From: Helicobacter pylori NCTC 11637 = CCUG 17874 = ATCC 43504 = JCM 12093
GTDB lineage: Bacteria > Campylobacterota > Campylobacteria > Campylobacterales > Helicobacteraceae
Length of the DNA: 64,000 nt
NCBI RefSeq assembly: GCF_900478295.1
Contig: NZ_LS483488.1
Span: 124,001-188,000 of the forward strand
Direction of reading: 5' to 3'
The position numbers and the translations under genes were made by a program. The notes under the pieces are model-generated. The model saw only the letters and a list, made by a program, of their open reading frames with translations, did no database searches and was not told where the DNA came from. Of this stretch, positions 1 through 8,499 are shown piece by piece; within the stretch, counting starts at the first letter, position 1; every line of letters begins with the position of its first letter.

Positions 1-2
1 TA

Positions 3-392
3 AAAAGACTTGAAGAGGAAAATTATTGTTTTGCCAAGAAGCGGAAAGAATTCTTAGAAACTAGAGCTATGGAGCTATCAAAAGATTTGAAATTTTTAAC
101 ACAGGCTAATGAAAATGATTTGCCTATTTATGAAAGAGGGCAAAGGGATAAAATCATTAAACGCTGTGAAAAATCGCTTAATTTTTTGCAGAAAGAATTA
201 CAATGCTTTAAAACCTTATCAAAAAGCGCAAGCATAGCTTTAGAAAACTTGCAAAATAACCATCAAATCACAGCCATTACACAAGACACGCAAGAAAACA
301 CAAACGCGCTCAAAAAAATACCACTCAAAGATTTTAACAAAACTACCAATGAACCCACAAACCCTAACAATAACTATGGAATGGATTTTTAG
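3..392 (+). CDS. C-terminal part of an element-encoded protein (5' end outside window)
   Basis: The frame is open from base 3 through the first possible ATG at 69, so this is probably the tail of a longer gene running in from the left rather than a 107-residue protein. The visible part is highly charged and helical-looking, with an Asn/Thr-rich end finishing in GMDF. It runs convergently towards the lipoprotein gene, only 24 bp away. In this position of the element the relaxase virD2 or a neighbour is possible, but no relaxase motif lies in the visible part, so the identity is unresolved. Confidence 0.5.
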   Translation, partial: KRLEEENYCFAKKRKEFLETRAMELSKDLKFLTQANENDLPIYERGQRDKIIKRCEKSLNFLQKELQCFKTLSKSASIALENLQNNHQITAITQDTQENTNALKKIPLKDFNKTTNEPTNPNNNYGMDF

Positions 393-416
393 AACCATCC
401 ATAAAATTAAATAACT

Positions 417-1601
417 TTACTTAGCGTATTTTTTAACCAATTCTTCTAAAGTGAAACCCAAGTCTTTGTTATCGTCTCTCAATTGCTCTTTTTGGCATTG
501 TGAAAAATTTTGCTCCATTTCTTCTTTAGTGTTAGAAGTGTCTAAAAGGCAAGTTTTTAAGTCTTTTTGGTAATCTTGTATGAATTTATCAAAGCGCTCT
601 TTGTTGTTATAGATTTTGGCTTGCGATTGGGCGCAGCTCTCTTTAAGGCTGATAAACTCTCCTTTCTTATGTTCGTTACGCTCCATGCAAATATCTGTAG
701 CAAAAGCGATCAAGACACCTTTATTCTTTCTCAATAACCCCGCAGATTGCATAGCCAACTTGTTTGCATCAATAAAAGGGCTTTGCTTTTCTAATTTAGG
801 GTTCATATCCAAAGCGATTTCTTTCAAGCTCTTGTTTTCCAAATGCGTTCTTTGGCAATGGGTGGATTTTTTATAAGGGTTTATAAAAACGCCATTCATC
901 AGAGCGGCTTTTTCTAATTTAGCATCAACTTTTTTAATGCAAAAAGAAATAGCTGATTTAACGCTCAATTCCTTAGAGCTAGAATAAGGGTCGCTAAATT
1001 TTTCATGCACTTCTTTTTGGCATAGTCTTTCCTTGTTAGCTAAATGGGGCGAATTTTTAACGCATTCTTTGGTGAAGTAAGGGATAATGTATGATTGATA
1101 TTGTGCGTATTCTTTTTCAAACGCTTCTAATTGCGCGAGATTGATTAGCCTTTTTTGTTGGTCTTTTTGTTTTTCATAAGCGTTAGTTTTATCCATGCAT
1201 TGTTCTTTTAGTTCTGGGTTATGGAAGTCAGAGCAACTAAAACGACGCTCTTGTTTTTGAATGATGGGCGTTAAAAGAGTGTTTAAGTAGGCATCGTTTC
1301 TTTTGAAACACTTATCTTTTAAGCTTTCATTAGTGAAATCATCGCATTGATACTGATCAATCTTTTTAGTGATGATTGGTTCAATAAGTTCTTCTTGAGC
1401 CTTTAAACACTGATTTACCCCATCGTATTTTTTAGGGAAAGACCACATTTCTTTTTGGCAATCATATTTTGGGTTATTTTTAGCCTTAGTCAAGTGGTCG
1501 TTTAAAATTTGCTTATCTACAAACGCGCACCCACTCACGCCTAATCCCATTAAACATGCCAAACTCAACGCTCTCAACTTTAAAAGTCTTGTTTTCTTCA
1601 T
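417..1601 (-). CDS. Element-encoded lipoprotein with repeated cysteine-pair segments
   Basis: The 394-residue product begins with a basic segment and hydrophobic stretch ending in the lipobox GVSGC, with the acylated cysteine at residue 25, so export and lipid anchoring are likely. Behind it, segments of roughly 50 residues recur, each with a Cys pair about 11-13 apart (for example QCDDFTNESLKDKC and SCSDFHNPELKEQC), suggesting tandem disulfide-bonded units. AGGAG lies 6 bases before the ATG. It sits downstream of parA and the ribbon-helix-helix-like gene on the same strand. A role at the cell envelope in conjugation is only an inference; I do not recognise the family by name. Confidence 0.75.
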   Translation of the reverse strand: MKKTRLLKLRALSLACLMGLGVSGCAFVDKQILNDHLTKAKNNPKYDCQKEMWSFPKKYDGVNQCLKAQEELIEPIITKKIDQYQCDDFTNESLKDKCFKRNDAYLNTLLTPIIQKQERRFSCSDFHNPELKEQCMDKTNAYEKQKDQQKRLINLAQLEAFEKEYAQYQSYIIPYFTKECVKNSPHLANKERLCQKEVHEKFSDPYSSSKELSVKSAISFCIKKVDAKLEKAALMNGVFINPYKKSTHCQRTHLENKSLKEIALDMNPKLEKQSPFIDANKLAMQSAGLLRKNKGVLIAFATDICMERNEHKKGEFISLKESCAQSQAKIYNNKERFDKFIQDYQKDLKTCLLDTSNTKEEMEQNFSQCQKEQLRDDNKDLGFTLEELVKKYAK

Positions 1602-1632
1602 TTAAGCTCCTCGGTATAAAAACACCATAAAA

Positions 1633-1917
1633 TCACAACTTGCTCGCCTTATCTAAAAGCATTTGCTTCATTTCTTTTTTCTTGTGTTCTAAATAAAAAA
1701 CAATAGCGTCTTGAACAAACACGCTTTTATTTTCTCTGAACGCTCCAAATTCATTCAAATACTCTTCTACGCTATTCATCACTTTCTCTGAAATATAGAG
1801 CGTGTGGGCTTTTTTCCTGTCTTCTTTTTCATGTTTGTTTGTTTCATGCTTGTTGGCATTCTCAAAGCGATTTTCTAAATCGCTCAGCCTGTCTTTTTTA
1901 GTGTTTTTAAATTCCAT
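1633..1917 (-). CDS. Small ribbon-helix-helix-like DNA-binding protein, candidate ParA partner
   Basis: The product has 94 residues: a charged, Lys/Glu-rich N-terminal half, then a pattern beta strand (HTLYIS), helix, turn, helix in residues 40-85 that resembles the Arc/CopG fold. It is the next gene after parA on the same strand, 81 bp downstream, with AAAGGA before its ATG. Small RHH proteins commonly act as centromere-binding partners of ParA ATPases and as repressors of their own operon. That makes this a reasonable ParB-equivalent, but the fold assignment is by eye only. Confidence 0.6.
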   Translation of the reverse strand: MEFKNTKKDRLSDLENRFENANKHETNKHEKEDRKKAHTLYISEKVMNSVEEYLNEFGAFRENKSVFVQDAIVFYLEHKKKEMKQMLLDKASKL

Positions 1918-1998
1918 ATTTATCCTTTAAAGTAGATTGTTTTTAATATCATAACACAATTAAGCATTATTTAGAATTAAACTATAAATTATACTATT

Positions 1999-2655
1999 TC
2001 ATTTTTTGCCCCTTAAATACTCGCTCAATTCATCATAGAATTGAGACCATTCGTTTTTAGCCTTATTGTCATTGTATTCCATCACACCCATACCTTCACT
2101 CACTGAACGCTTATAAGCTATCCTTTCGCTTAATAGATTATCCATTAAAAACACGCTTTCATTAGCGTTATTTTGGCTGACAAAATCAATGAGAGCTTTT
2201 TTCTCTTTAAGAGTGGGGATAGTAGGGATGCGGTTCATCACAATACAAGCTTTCAAGTTTTCATTCAACGCTTGAATGTCTCTAATCCTTTCTAGCATGT
2301 CTAATAGCACCGCTGTGTCTAGTTGGCTTGGCGTGGTGGGTATTAGCACCCAATCGCTCAACAACATAGCCCTTTGGCTTTCTTTAGAATGTTCGCCTTT
2401 AGTATCAATAAGGATGTATTCGTATTTGTCCATCATCTGTTTTAAGGTGTCTGTGATATTGCCTGTGCGATTAAAGAGCGTGAAATTGGGCAAACTCGTT
2501 TCACTTCTAATATTGTTAAACACTTCCAAACTCTTTTGGCTATCAGTGTCTAATGCGGCAATATCTTTCTTGTCTAGCAATAATTGAACGCACAAGTTCA
2601 AGCACAAAGTGGATTTACCGCTCCCTCCTTTTTCATTGGCTATGGTGATTATCAT
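1999..2655 (-). CDS. parA: ParA-family partition ATPase
   Basis: This 218-residue protein belongs to the ParA/MinD deviant Walker family. The signature KGGSGKST is at residues 9-16, including the extra lysine (K9) typical of the family, and the Walker A-prime aspartate follows in AALDTDSQKS around residue 37. Such ATPases move or segregate plasmids and integrated elements, usually with a DNA-binding partner at a centromere. The next downstream gene encodes a likely RHH protein, and nonamer repeats lie in the 266 bp upstream. It is short for a ParA but fits plasmid-type forms without an N-terminal DNA-binding domain. Confidence 0.88.
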   Translation of the reverse strand: MIITIANEKGGSGKSTLCLNLCVQLLLDKKDIAALDTDSQKSLEVFNNIRSETSLPNFTLFNRTGNITDTLKQMMDKYEYILIDTKGEHSKESQRAMLLSDWVLIPTTPSQLDTAVLLDMLERIRDIQALNENLKACIVMNRIPTIPTLKEKKALIDFVSQNNANESVFLMDNLLSERIAYKRSVSEGMGVMEYNDNKAKNEWSQFYDELSEYLRGKK

Positions 2656-2736
2656 CGCTTATTCCTTTATCATTTTGTTAAATATATTTTAAAGATAAAT
2701 AGCTTAAAAGTATATAAAATAGAAAAACTTAATACT

Positions 2737-2905
2737 ATGTTATTGTAAATAGTTATGTTATCTATTAGTTCTTTTTGAAATGGTTAGTATAATTTTATTA
2801 GTGGTGGTTTTTTAGGGTGTTTTTAAAAAGGGAAAAGTTTAGAGAAAAAGAATATTAAAAGGCATTACGCCAAATTCAATAACATTATTTAAAAACATGT
2901 TATTG
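2737..2905. repeat. Nonamer repeats upstream of parA (candidate partition site or operator)
   Basis: ATGTTATTG occurs at 2737-2745 and 2897-2905, its exact reverse complement CAATAACAT at 2877-2885, and a partial copy (ATGTTATCT) at 2755-2763. The copies at 2877-2885 and 2897-2905 form a perfect 9-bp inverted repeat with an 11-bp spacer. All lie in the non-coding gap between orfQ and parA. Placement next to parA is what a parS-like centromere or an autoregulatory operator would show. A transcript hairpin at the end of the orfQ gene is an alternative. Confidence 0.45.
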
Positions 2906-2921
2906 AAAGTATTAATGGAAC

Positions 2922-5900
2922 TCACATCCCCATGTCATAATCATCATTAGCCACTTTTTTCATTGGTCTATGCGCTTCTTGGTTGGCTTGCTCTTTACTC
3001 TCATCCACTAAACTCGCTCTTTTTTCAGCGTTCATTTTCTCTAAGACTTCTTTAGATTTAGGGTTGAACACAGGCTTATAATCTCTGTCTTTGCTCATTT
3101 TAGCTAAATCATCTATTAAAGTTTTATGATCCCATTTTAACGCTTGCAAGTATTCTAGTCGTGGGTAAGAAGGTTTTTGCTCCACTAATCTTGTGTATTT
3201 AGCGATATTTTCTTGAGTGGTTTCAATGGAGTTTTCTAATTCCTTGATTTTTTCAGGGAGTTTAGTGATAGCGTTATCCAATCTCTTTAAAAACCCATCA
3301 AATTTGATCTCAGCGCAGAAATTATAAGAGCTAAACAGTTGGTTAGTATCGTTTTTATAAACCATATTGCTAGGGCTATAGGCAATATTGGGATTGTCTT
3401 TAGGGCTTAAACTAAATTCCACTTGATACTTAGTTTTATAAGCGTTCACCACAAAGCCCTTGTATTCTAAAAGCTTACAATCTCTTTCCTCATTGAAAAA
3501 CAAGTCGTTCAAATTGCTTGCAAATTGCTTTTTAATAGCGTCTAGCTTTTCTTTATTTTGTTCGGCTATTTGCTTGTTTTGTTCTTTGAGTTTTTTGTGC
3601 GTTAATTCTTCACTCATAGAGGCATTTTCTTTTAAAGGCTCTACTTCTTTAACTTTGATAAGCTCATAATCCTTACTCTCTTCATTTTTCAAATCATAGA
3701 GCTTGATCTCTGTATGAGTGGGGATTATTATGGAGCTTTGAAGCGTTTCTAAATCTTTCAATTCCTGTTTGAGATAATCTAATTTAGAAGAGTTGTTTTT
3801 CAAATTCTCTTCATTGAAATAATTTTCTTTATGGAAAGCTTTGTATTTAGCCTCTTCGCTTTTAATCTCCGCTCTTAATTTGACTTCTTCAATAATTAAG
3901 GGATTGCCTGTCGCTTCTGCTTTCATCTCACTCGCATTAGAACTCCCCATATTAAAGTCTTCTAATTCATTCAAGCCTAATTTGTGCGCGTTTCTAAATT
4001 GCTCTATGCCTTTAGATTTAGTCTCTATGATTTGCCACATACGGCTATCATAAGTTTTTTCAGTGGCGTAGCGATAGATTTTCATTCTAAAATTTTCAGG
4101 ATCGTTTTGGTGCAAAATATTGCCTTGTCTTATCCCACGCCCTTCCATTTGCAACAATTCATCAGGTCTCCATGGGCAATCTAATTCATGCATAGCGACT
4201 AATCTTTCTTGCATATTAGTGCCTACTCCCATTTTAGCGGGACTGCCCAATAATACCCTGACTCCGCCACGATTGAGCTTTTTAAACAAATCCTGCTTTT
4301 GCTCTTCGGTTTTAGCGTCATGGATGAAAGCGATTTCATTTTGTGGGATACCCATTTGGACTAAATGCCTCAAAACATCGCTATAAACATCAAACGAACA
4401 GCCTTTAGCTATCTCTTCATCTAAATTGACGCTTTTAGCCCCTTTCTCTTTGAGTTCGTTCTCTAATTCTTTCTTGCTAGGAGCGATAAGATTGCCATTT
4501 TCATCATAACTAGACAAGCTCTCTAAAAGTTCTTGAGTTTCATCTAGGGGATTTTTGTTTTCGGTTTCGTGAGCGTTATCTAGCGCTTCTAAACTCACTT
4601 TTTGGCTATGGGTTTTGGGTGTGGATAGCCCTATGAAACCAAGTTGTGTGCCTTTAGTGGCATGAGTTTCTAAATAATTCTCATAGATATTTTTTGCCAT
4701 AGCATAGCTTTTAGAAAATTCTTTTTCTACTTTAGCGTTAGGGTCAATCAAGCGGTAATCCAAAGCCACTTTTCTAGCGTCTGTGGTGCAAGAAAGGATA
4801 TTGTCTTGCCCTTTTTGGCTTTTCTTGCCCTCGCATTTTTGCATCCTATCAATGATAGAGCCTTCATTATATTTGCCATTTTCATCAGCCACGCCAATAA
4901 ATTGAGCCACTTCTTCGCTTCTTTTCACCACCACATTGATAGGTTTATCCCCATACACTTTAGGCACAAAGTGGGGGTTATGCTTTAAAATATCATCATT
5001 AGAGACAATGTCCGCAAAAGCTCTATACATGGCACTTAAGCCTTGCACATCGCTAAATTTAGAAAAGCGATTGACCATTTTATAACTTTGAGCGGAAGTG
5101 TCTAATTCAAAATCATTCACCACTTCCCCATAAGTCTTAGCCCAATCATCAAAGAATTCTAACCCTCTTTCTTTTAACACATCAGGGGTTAGGTAGCGTT
5201 GCAAGTGATACATTTCACTCAAGGAATTAGCTATAGGCGTGCCGGTTAAAAACATGATTTTCTTATCGTTTTGATGCAAGTAGCGCGTTTTAATAAACAA
5301 ATCTCTAGTGCGATTAGAGCCTTGTTGGTTACCAAGCCCTGCAATTTTTTCCATAGAAGTTTCAAAGGCTAGATTTTTGAATAAGTGGGCTTCATCCACA
5401 ATCAAATTGTCAATCCCCATTTGACTAATATCAATATGAGAGCCTTGTTTTTCTAAAATCGCATCGTATTTAGCGCGGATTTTATCCAGTTTGTTTTTAA
5501 AGGCTCTTTCATTGGGTTTTTTAGTTTCTCTAGGGTTATTTTTATAAGCCAGTTCTTGCCTTTCAAAGTTTTTTTCGGCATTCACTAGCTCTTCTTCTTT
5601 CAATTCTTCTATGATTCCTCTAGGGTTAGACAACAATTCCAAATGGGTGTGCGCGATAATCACAGCGTCATAATTGTTGTTAGCGATTTGATTGAATAAA
5701 AGTTCTCTTTCTTTTTCAGTGGTGTCCTTGCTATCAACAACTAACACGTTAGCGTTAGGGTAGGCCTTATAAAATTCATCGCCCCATTGCTTGGTCAAAT
5801 GGTTAGGCACGGCAATGAGCGTTTTATTCACTAATCCCATGCGTTTTTGTTCCATGCAACTGGCTATAGTGCACAAAGTCTTGCCTGCTCCAACCTGATG

Positions 5901-7193
5901 GTCTAAACACACCGCCCTGTCTTGGATGGTTCTAAAAATAGCGTTCTTTTGGTGGGGGCGCAAGCTGATATACTGGTTAAAGCCCTCTAGTTCTAATTGC
6001 GAGCCATCATAGGTTTTTAAAACAGAGTTATTGAAAGTGTCATTATAGATTTGCTCTAAATGGGTTCTTCTTGTATAATCTTTATAAATCCAGTCTTTAA
6101 AAGCTTCTTTCAATTCTTCTGCTTTTTGTCTGGCGAGATTGCTTTGCTCTTCATCAGTGATAAAGATTTCTTTTTTAGGGTCATTAGGATCAACTTGGGC
6201 GTATTTAACGCTCAAATCCTTGTTGTTTAAGACTTTATTTAAAAGGCTTTCAAAAGGCGCTTTATAAGAATGCGCTTTGTCTTTATGCCTGATGCCATAA
6301 AGCTCGTTTAGTTCATTACTTCTAATAGAAACTTCATAAGCGCCGCTTAGGTGTTCTACTTTGATGTCTTCTTTGAGATTGCCTAGTTGGTAATCTGTCA
6401 TTTTATCGCCGTATTGCTTTTCATAATGGTTAGCGCTCAATTCTATTAAAAACTCTTCTAAATACTGAGTGGGTATCCAAGGACTGTTGATATTAGCCAT
6501 GATTTCAGTGGCTTTCAAATCTTTAGGGATAATCAGCTCTAAATCTTTCACATTAGCCTCTAATCTCTCCACGCCTTGATTGATGGCTTCTTTAACTTCT
6601 TTGAGTTTTCTTTTCACATTACTTGTGGCGCTAAAGGTTATCTTTTTTTTGAACTTGTTTTTCTTGTCTTTTTTAGAGCTTGTGTTTGAATGAGTTTCAT
6701 TGGAGCTATTTTCATTCTCTTGTTTATCTTCTTTAGAGCTTTCTTCTAACTCTTCATTAATTGAAGTAGTCATTTCCAATTTCTTTTTTTCAAAGAAAGA
6801 CTTGACATTAGAAGTGATAGTTTTAAACACTAAAAAATACTCTGTTTTATAGATTTCCTTGCTTTCAAACTGTGTGATAATAGCTTTGGCATAAATATTG
6901 TCAATATTTGGACTTTGATTGATAAATTCCTTACGCCTTTTAGCCACAATTCTTAATTGAATGTCTTTACTAATGGTGTTGAGAACATTTTGTCTAGTAT
7001 CAAAATAGCCCTCTAAGTCTTTTTGCATTAAATTAGAATAGCTTAGTCCTTGTAAGGATATAATGCCTACTAGATTTTCTTGTTTGGTAATAATGAAAGT
7101 ATCATCATACAAGCCTAAAATATTGCACTCCTGTGCCATAGAATAGGTTTTGGCACAAACCCTGCTAAAAGGTCTATGGCTTTTTCCTTGCAA
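2922..7193 (-). CDS. Chimeric gene: N-terminal part of VirB4 fused to C-terminal half of the OrfQ helicase
   Basis: The open frame is about 1,423 codons from a TTG at 7193; the first ATG in frame is at 7136. Residues about 22-215 match the CagE/TrbE/VirB4 N-terminal domain and contain no VirB4 ATPase motif. From about residue 220 the sequence becomes a DarB/YtxK-like superfamily 2 helicase: the entry motif SPWIPTQYLEEF (237-248), Walker A VGAGKT (434-439), DEAH (600-603), TGTP (650-653), then a C-terminal helicase lobe with GTNMQ and a GRGIRQGN arginine-finger motif, and a coiled tail. The adenine-methylase half that normally precedes this helicase is absent. The switch lies near 6530-6545. 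The chimera probably arose by an internal element deletion. Whether it is translated is uncertain because the native virB4 start is out of frame. Confidence 0.8.
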   Translation of the reverse strand: MQGKSHRPFSRVCAKTYSMAQECNILGLYDDTFIITKQENLVGIISLQGLSYSNLMQKDLEGYFDTRQNVLNTISKDIQLRIVAKRRKEFINQSPNIDNIYAKAIITQFESKEIYKTEYFLVFKTITSNVKSFFEKKKLEMTTSINEELEESSKEDKQENENSSNETHSNTSSKKDKKNKFKKKITFSATSNVKRKLKEVKEAINQGVERLEANVKDLELIIPKDLKATEIMANINSPWIPTQYLEEFLIELSANHYEKQYGDKMTDYQLGNLKEDIKVEHLSGAYEVSIRSNELNELYGIRHKDKAHSYKAPFESLLNKVLNNKDLSVKYAQVDPNDPKKEIFITDEEQSNLARQKAEELKEAFKDWIYKDYTRRTHLEQIYNDTFNNSVLKTYDGSQLELEGFNQYISLRPHQKNAIFRTIQDRAVCLDHQVGAGKTLCTIASCMEQKRMGLVNKTLIAVPNHLTKQWGDEFYKAYPNANVLVVDSKDTTEKERELLFNQIANNNYDAVIIAHTHLELLSNPRGIIEELKEEELVNAEKNFERQELAYKNNPRETKKPNERAFKNKLDKIRAKYDAILEKQGSHIDISQMGIDNLIVDEAHLFKNLAFETSMEKIAGLGNQQGSNRTRDLFIKTRYLHQNDKKIMFLTGTPIANSLSEMYHLQRYLTPDVLKERGLEFFDDWAKTYGEVVNDFELDTSAQSYKMVNRFSKFSDVQGLSAMYRAFADIVSNDDILKHNPHFVPKVYGDKPINVVVKRSEEVAQFIGVADENGKYNEGSIIDRMQKCEGKKSQKGQDNILSCTTDARKVALDYRLIDPNAKVEKEFSKSYAMAKNIYENYLETHATKGTQLGFIGLSTPKTHSQKVSLEALDNAHETENKNPLDETQELLESLSSYDENGNLIAPSKKELENELKEKGAKSVNLDEEIAKGCSFDVYSDVLRHLVQMGIPQNEIAFIHDAKTEEQKQDLFKKLNRGGVRVLLGSPAKMGVGTNMQERLVAMHELDCPWRPDELLQMEGRGIRQGNILHQNDPENFRMKIYRYATEKTYDSRMWQIIETKSKGIEQFRNAHKLGLNELEDFNMGSSNASEMKAEATGNPLIIEEVKLRAEIKSEEAKYKAFHKENYFNEENLKNNSSKLDYLKQELKDLETLQSSIIIPTHTEIKLYDLKNEESKDYELIKVKEVEPLKENASMSEELTHKKLKEQNKQIAEQNKEKLDAIKKQFASNLNDLFFNEERDCKLLEYKGFVVNAYKTKYQVEFSLSPKDNPNIAYSPSNMVYKNDTNQLFSSYNFCAEIKFDGFLKRLDNAITKLPEKIKELENSIETTQENIAKYTRLVEQKPSYPRLEYLQALKWDHKTLIDDLAKMSKDRDYKPVFNPKSKEVLEKMNAEKRASLVDESKEQANQEAHRPMKKVANDDYDMGM

Positions 7194-7216
7194 TATTTAA
7201 GGGCGCTTTCTAACAT
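7115..7216 (-). pseudogene. virB4: Native virB4 start, frameshifted after about 26 codons
   Basis: The ATG at 7216 overlaps the stop of the upstream gene (TAATG) and opens a 33-codon frame (MLESALKYCKEKAIDLLAGF...) that ends at a TAG at 7115-7117. VirB4-like sequence continues in another frame just after PKPIL, near 7136-7146. Adding one copy of the tetranucleotide CTAT at this point would join the two frames, giving ...PILSMAQEC. A 4-bp slip is therefore the simplest explanation; a 1-bp insertion or 2-bp loss would also fit. The break separates the natural start from the chimeric frame behind it. Confidence 0.7.
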
Positions 7217-7452
7217 TAAGAAGACTTTCTTTTTCTTTTAGGGGTGTTTTTATTGCTTTGATTAGCTAAAACAACTTCTTTATGCAACTCATCTACAATA
7301 TTTCTAATATTAGTAACAAGAATATAGGCATCTAAATGAGCTTCTTTTTTCATTAACGCATTCACACTTGATTTTAAGCTAGAGATAGCTTGTTCTAAGT
7401 TGTAAGAAATGGTTAATGGATTAGGTTTTTCTACTAAGACTTCTTTTTGCAT
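7216..7452 (-). CDS. Small conserved element protein between virB3 and virB4
   Basis: The product has 78 residues and a very basic C-terminus (KNTPKRKRKSS). It sits between virB3 and virB4, with 11 bp to virB3, and its stop overlaps the virB4 ATG, so translation is probably coupled. It has no signal peptide or membrane segment, and the middle looks helical. I recall a small ORF at this position in tfs3/tfs4 elements but know of no assigned function. Position suggests a part in the type IV secretion apparatus or its assembly. Confidence 0.6.
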   Translation of the reverse strand: MQKEVLVEKPNPLTISYNLEQAISSLKSSVNALMKKEAHLDAYILVTNIRNIVDELHKEVVLANQSNKNTPKRKRKSS

Positions 7453-7463
7453 ATTTTTTCCTT

Positions 7464-7727
7464 TTAAGCGTAAAATGAATTAGCTTTGGTTTTAATTTTG
7501 GAATGAGCGATTAAAATGTCACTTATATCTTCATCAAAGAACTCCGCTATGCTAAAAATTAAGAGAAAGCACACATAAAGCACAAAAGAGTTCAGTATAT
7601 CTAGCCAAGGTATCATAATAAAAGGCACAAATCCTGAGAGTAAAAAACTCTTAGCATTGAGCCAAAGAAATTTTTCTTTGGAGCTGATTTCTTTGAGATT
7701 AGAAACTGAAATACCAACTAATTGCAT
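7464..7727 (-). CDS. virB3: Type IV secretion protein VirB3
   Basis: This 87-residue membrane protein has two hydrophobic segments close together around residues 29-60 (LLSGFVPFIMIPWLDIL and FVLYVCFLLIFSIAEFF), the usual layout of VirB3. It lies directly between virB2 and virB4-type sequence, the standard order in type IV secretion operons. VirB3 is an inner-membrane component that associates with the VirB4 ATPase. Since VirB4 is truncated here and its start is frameshifted, this VirB3 probably has no working partner encoded in the visible element. Confidence 0.75.
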   Translation of the reverse strand: MQLVGISVSNLKEISSKEKFLWLNAKSFLLSGFVPFIMIPWLDILNSFVLYVCFLLIFSIAEFFDEDISDILIAHSKIKTKANSFYA

Positions 7728-7738
7728 GGGGACTTCTT

Positions 7739-8023
7739 TTAAAAAATACCCATAAACCAGTTAGCTAAGGCTGGGGCTTTAAAAAAGATTGCAGCACCAA
7801 TTGCAATAGCAAGCACGGTCATTAAAATTTCTTTCCATCTATCTAAGTTTTTCCATATAAAAATAGCAAGTCCTAAAAAAATAACCATTAAAATGCCTTT
7901 AGCCGTAGGGCTAGTGAGCTGTTGTTCAATGGAATTAAAAAAGGTAGTCATATCCGCTTGTAATAAAAGAGGTGAAAAACCTAAAAAGGCGATAAGTTTT
8001 CTAAAATGCCTTAATTTTTTCAT
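7739..8023 (-). CDS. virB2: Type IV secretion pilin VirB2
   Basis: The 94-residue product has a cleavable-looking signal peptide (hydrophobic stretch ending LLLQA, about residue 23), then two long hydrophobic helices (about 44-60 and 67-91) separated by a short basic loop (KNLDRWKE). This is the topology of VirB2-type pilins, which form the conjugative pilus. It overlaps the preceding gene by 4 bp (ATGA) and is followed 11 bp later by virB3. The protein looks intact. Confidence 0.78.
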   Translation of the reverse strand: MKKLRHFRKLIAFLGFSPLLLQADMTTFFNSIEQQLTSPTAKGILMVIFLGLAIFIWKNLDRWKEILMTVLAIAIGAAIFFKAPALANWFMGIF

Positions 8024-8499
8024 ACAATGTTCCTTTCTTTTTTAATCACGCAAAATTTCGCTAACACTTTGTAAGTATTTTGATTGAGCTTAAAATCTAA
8101 GTGATAAATAACAAGTTCTTCATCAAACTCTAAATTTTCTTCATTGACAACTTGCGTTAAATGAATGATTTGATTTTTTAAGGCTTGTGTCATTTCATAG
8201 GTAATAACCTTTAAAACACCGATTTGTTTGATTTGAGCTAAATTCAAAGGCTCTTTGTCTTTTAGTAGGGCAAACTCACTCTCAAAAGTAAAATGCCCTA
8301 AGCTATTTTCTAAATGCTTTTCTAGCAATGAAAAATCTTTATCCCATAAATAACTGCAAGTAAGCTCTGTTTGGCCCTCTAAAGTTTTTGCGATTGTCTC
8401 TTGTTCTTTGTTTGAATAAAACTTTTCTAAATGCTCTTTTACATTCAGCAATGTTTCATCAATTTGTATGGACTTCTTGTGTAAGATTAGTTCAATCAT
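8020..8499 (-). CDS. Conserved element protein upstream of virB2, function unknown
   Basis: The 159-residue product is acidic and rich in Glu, Leu and Lys, with no signal peptide or membrane segment, so it is probably cytosolic. The start overlaps the end of the upstream 71-codon gene by 8 bp and its end overlaps virB2 by 4 bp, so it belongs to the same translationally coupled string. I do not recognise a domain. Position suggests an accessory role in the element's transfer operon. Confidence 0.6.
   Translation of the reverse strand: MIELILHKKSIQIDETLLNVKEHLEKFYSNKEQETIAKTLEGQTELTCSYLWDKDFSLLEKHLENSLGHFTFESEFALLKDKEPLNLAQIKQIGVLKVITYEMTQALKNQIIHLTQVVNEENLEFDEELVIYHLDFKLNQNTYKVLAKFCVIKKERNIV

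Noticed and set aside
616-876. Plus-strand frame inside the lipoprotein gene
   Set aside because: It is the antisense of a gene with a clear lipobox, ribosome-binding site and Cys repeats.
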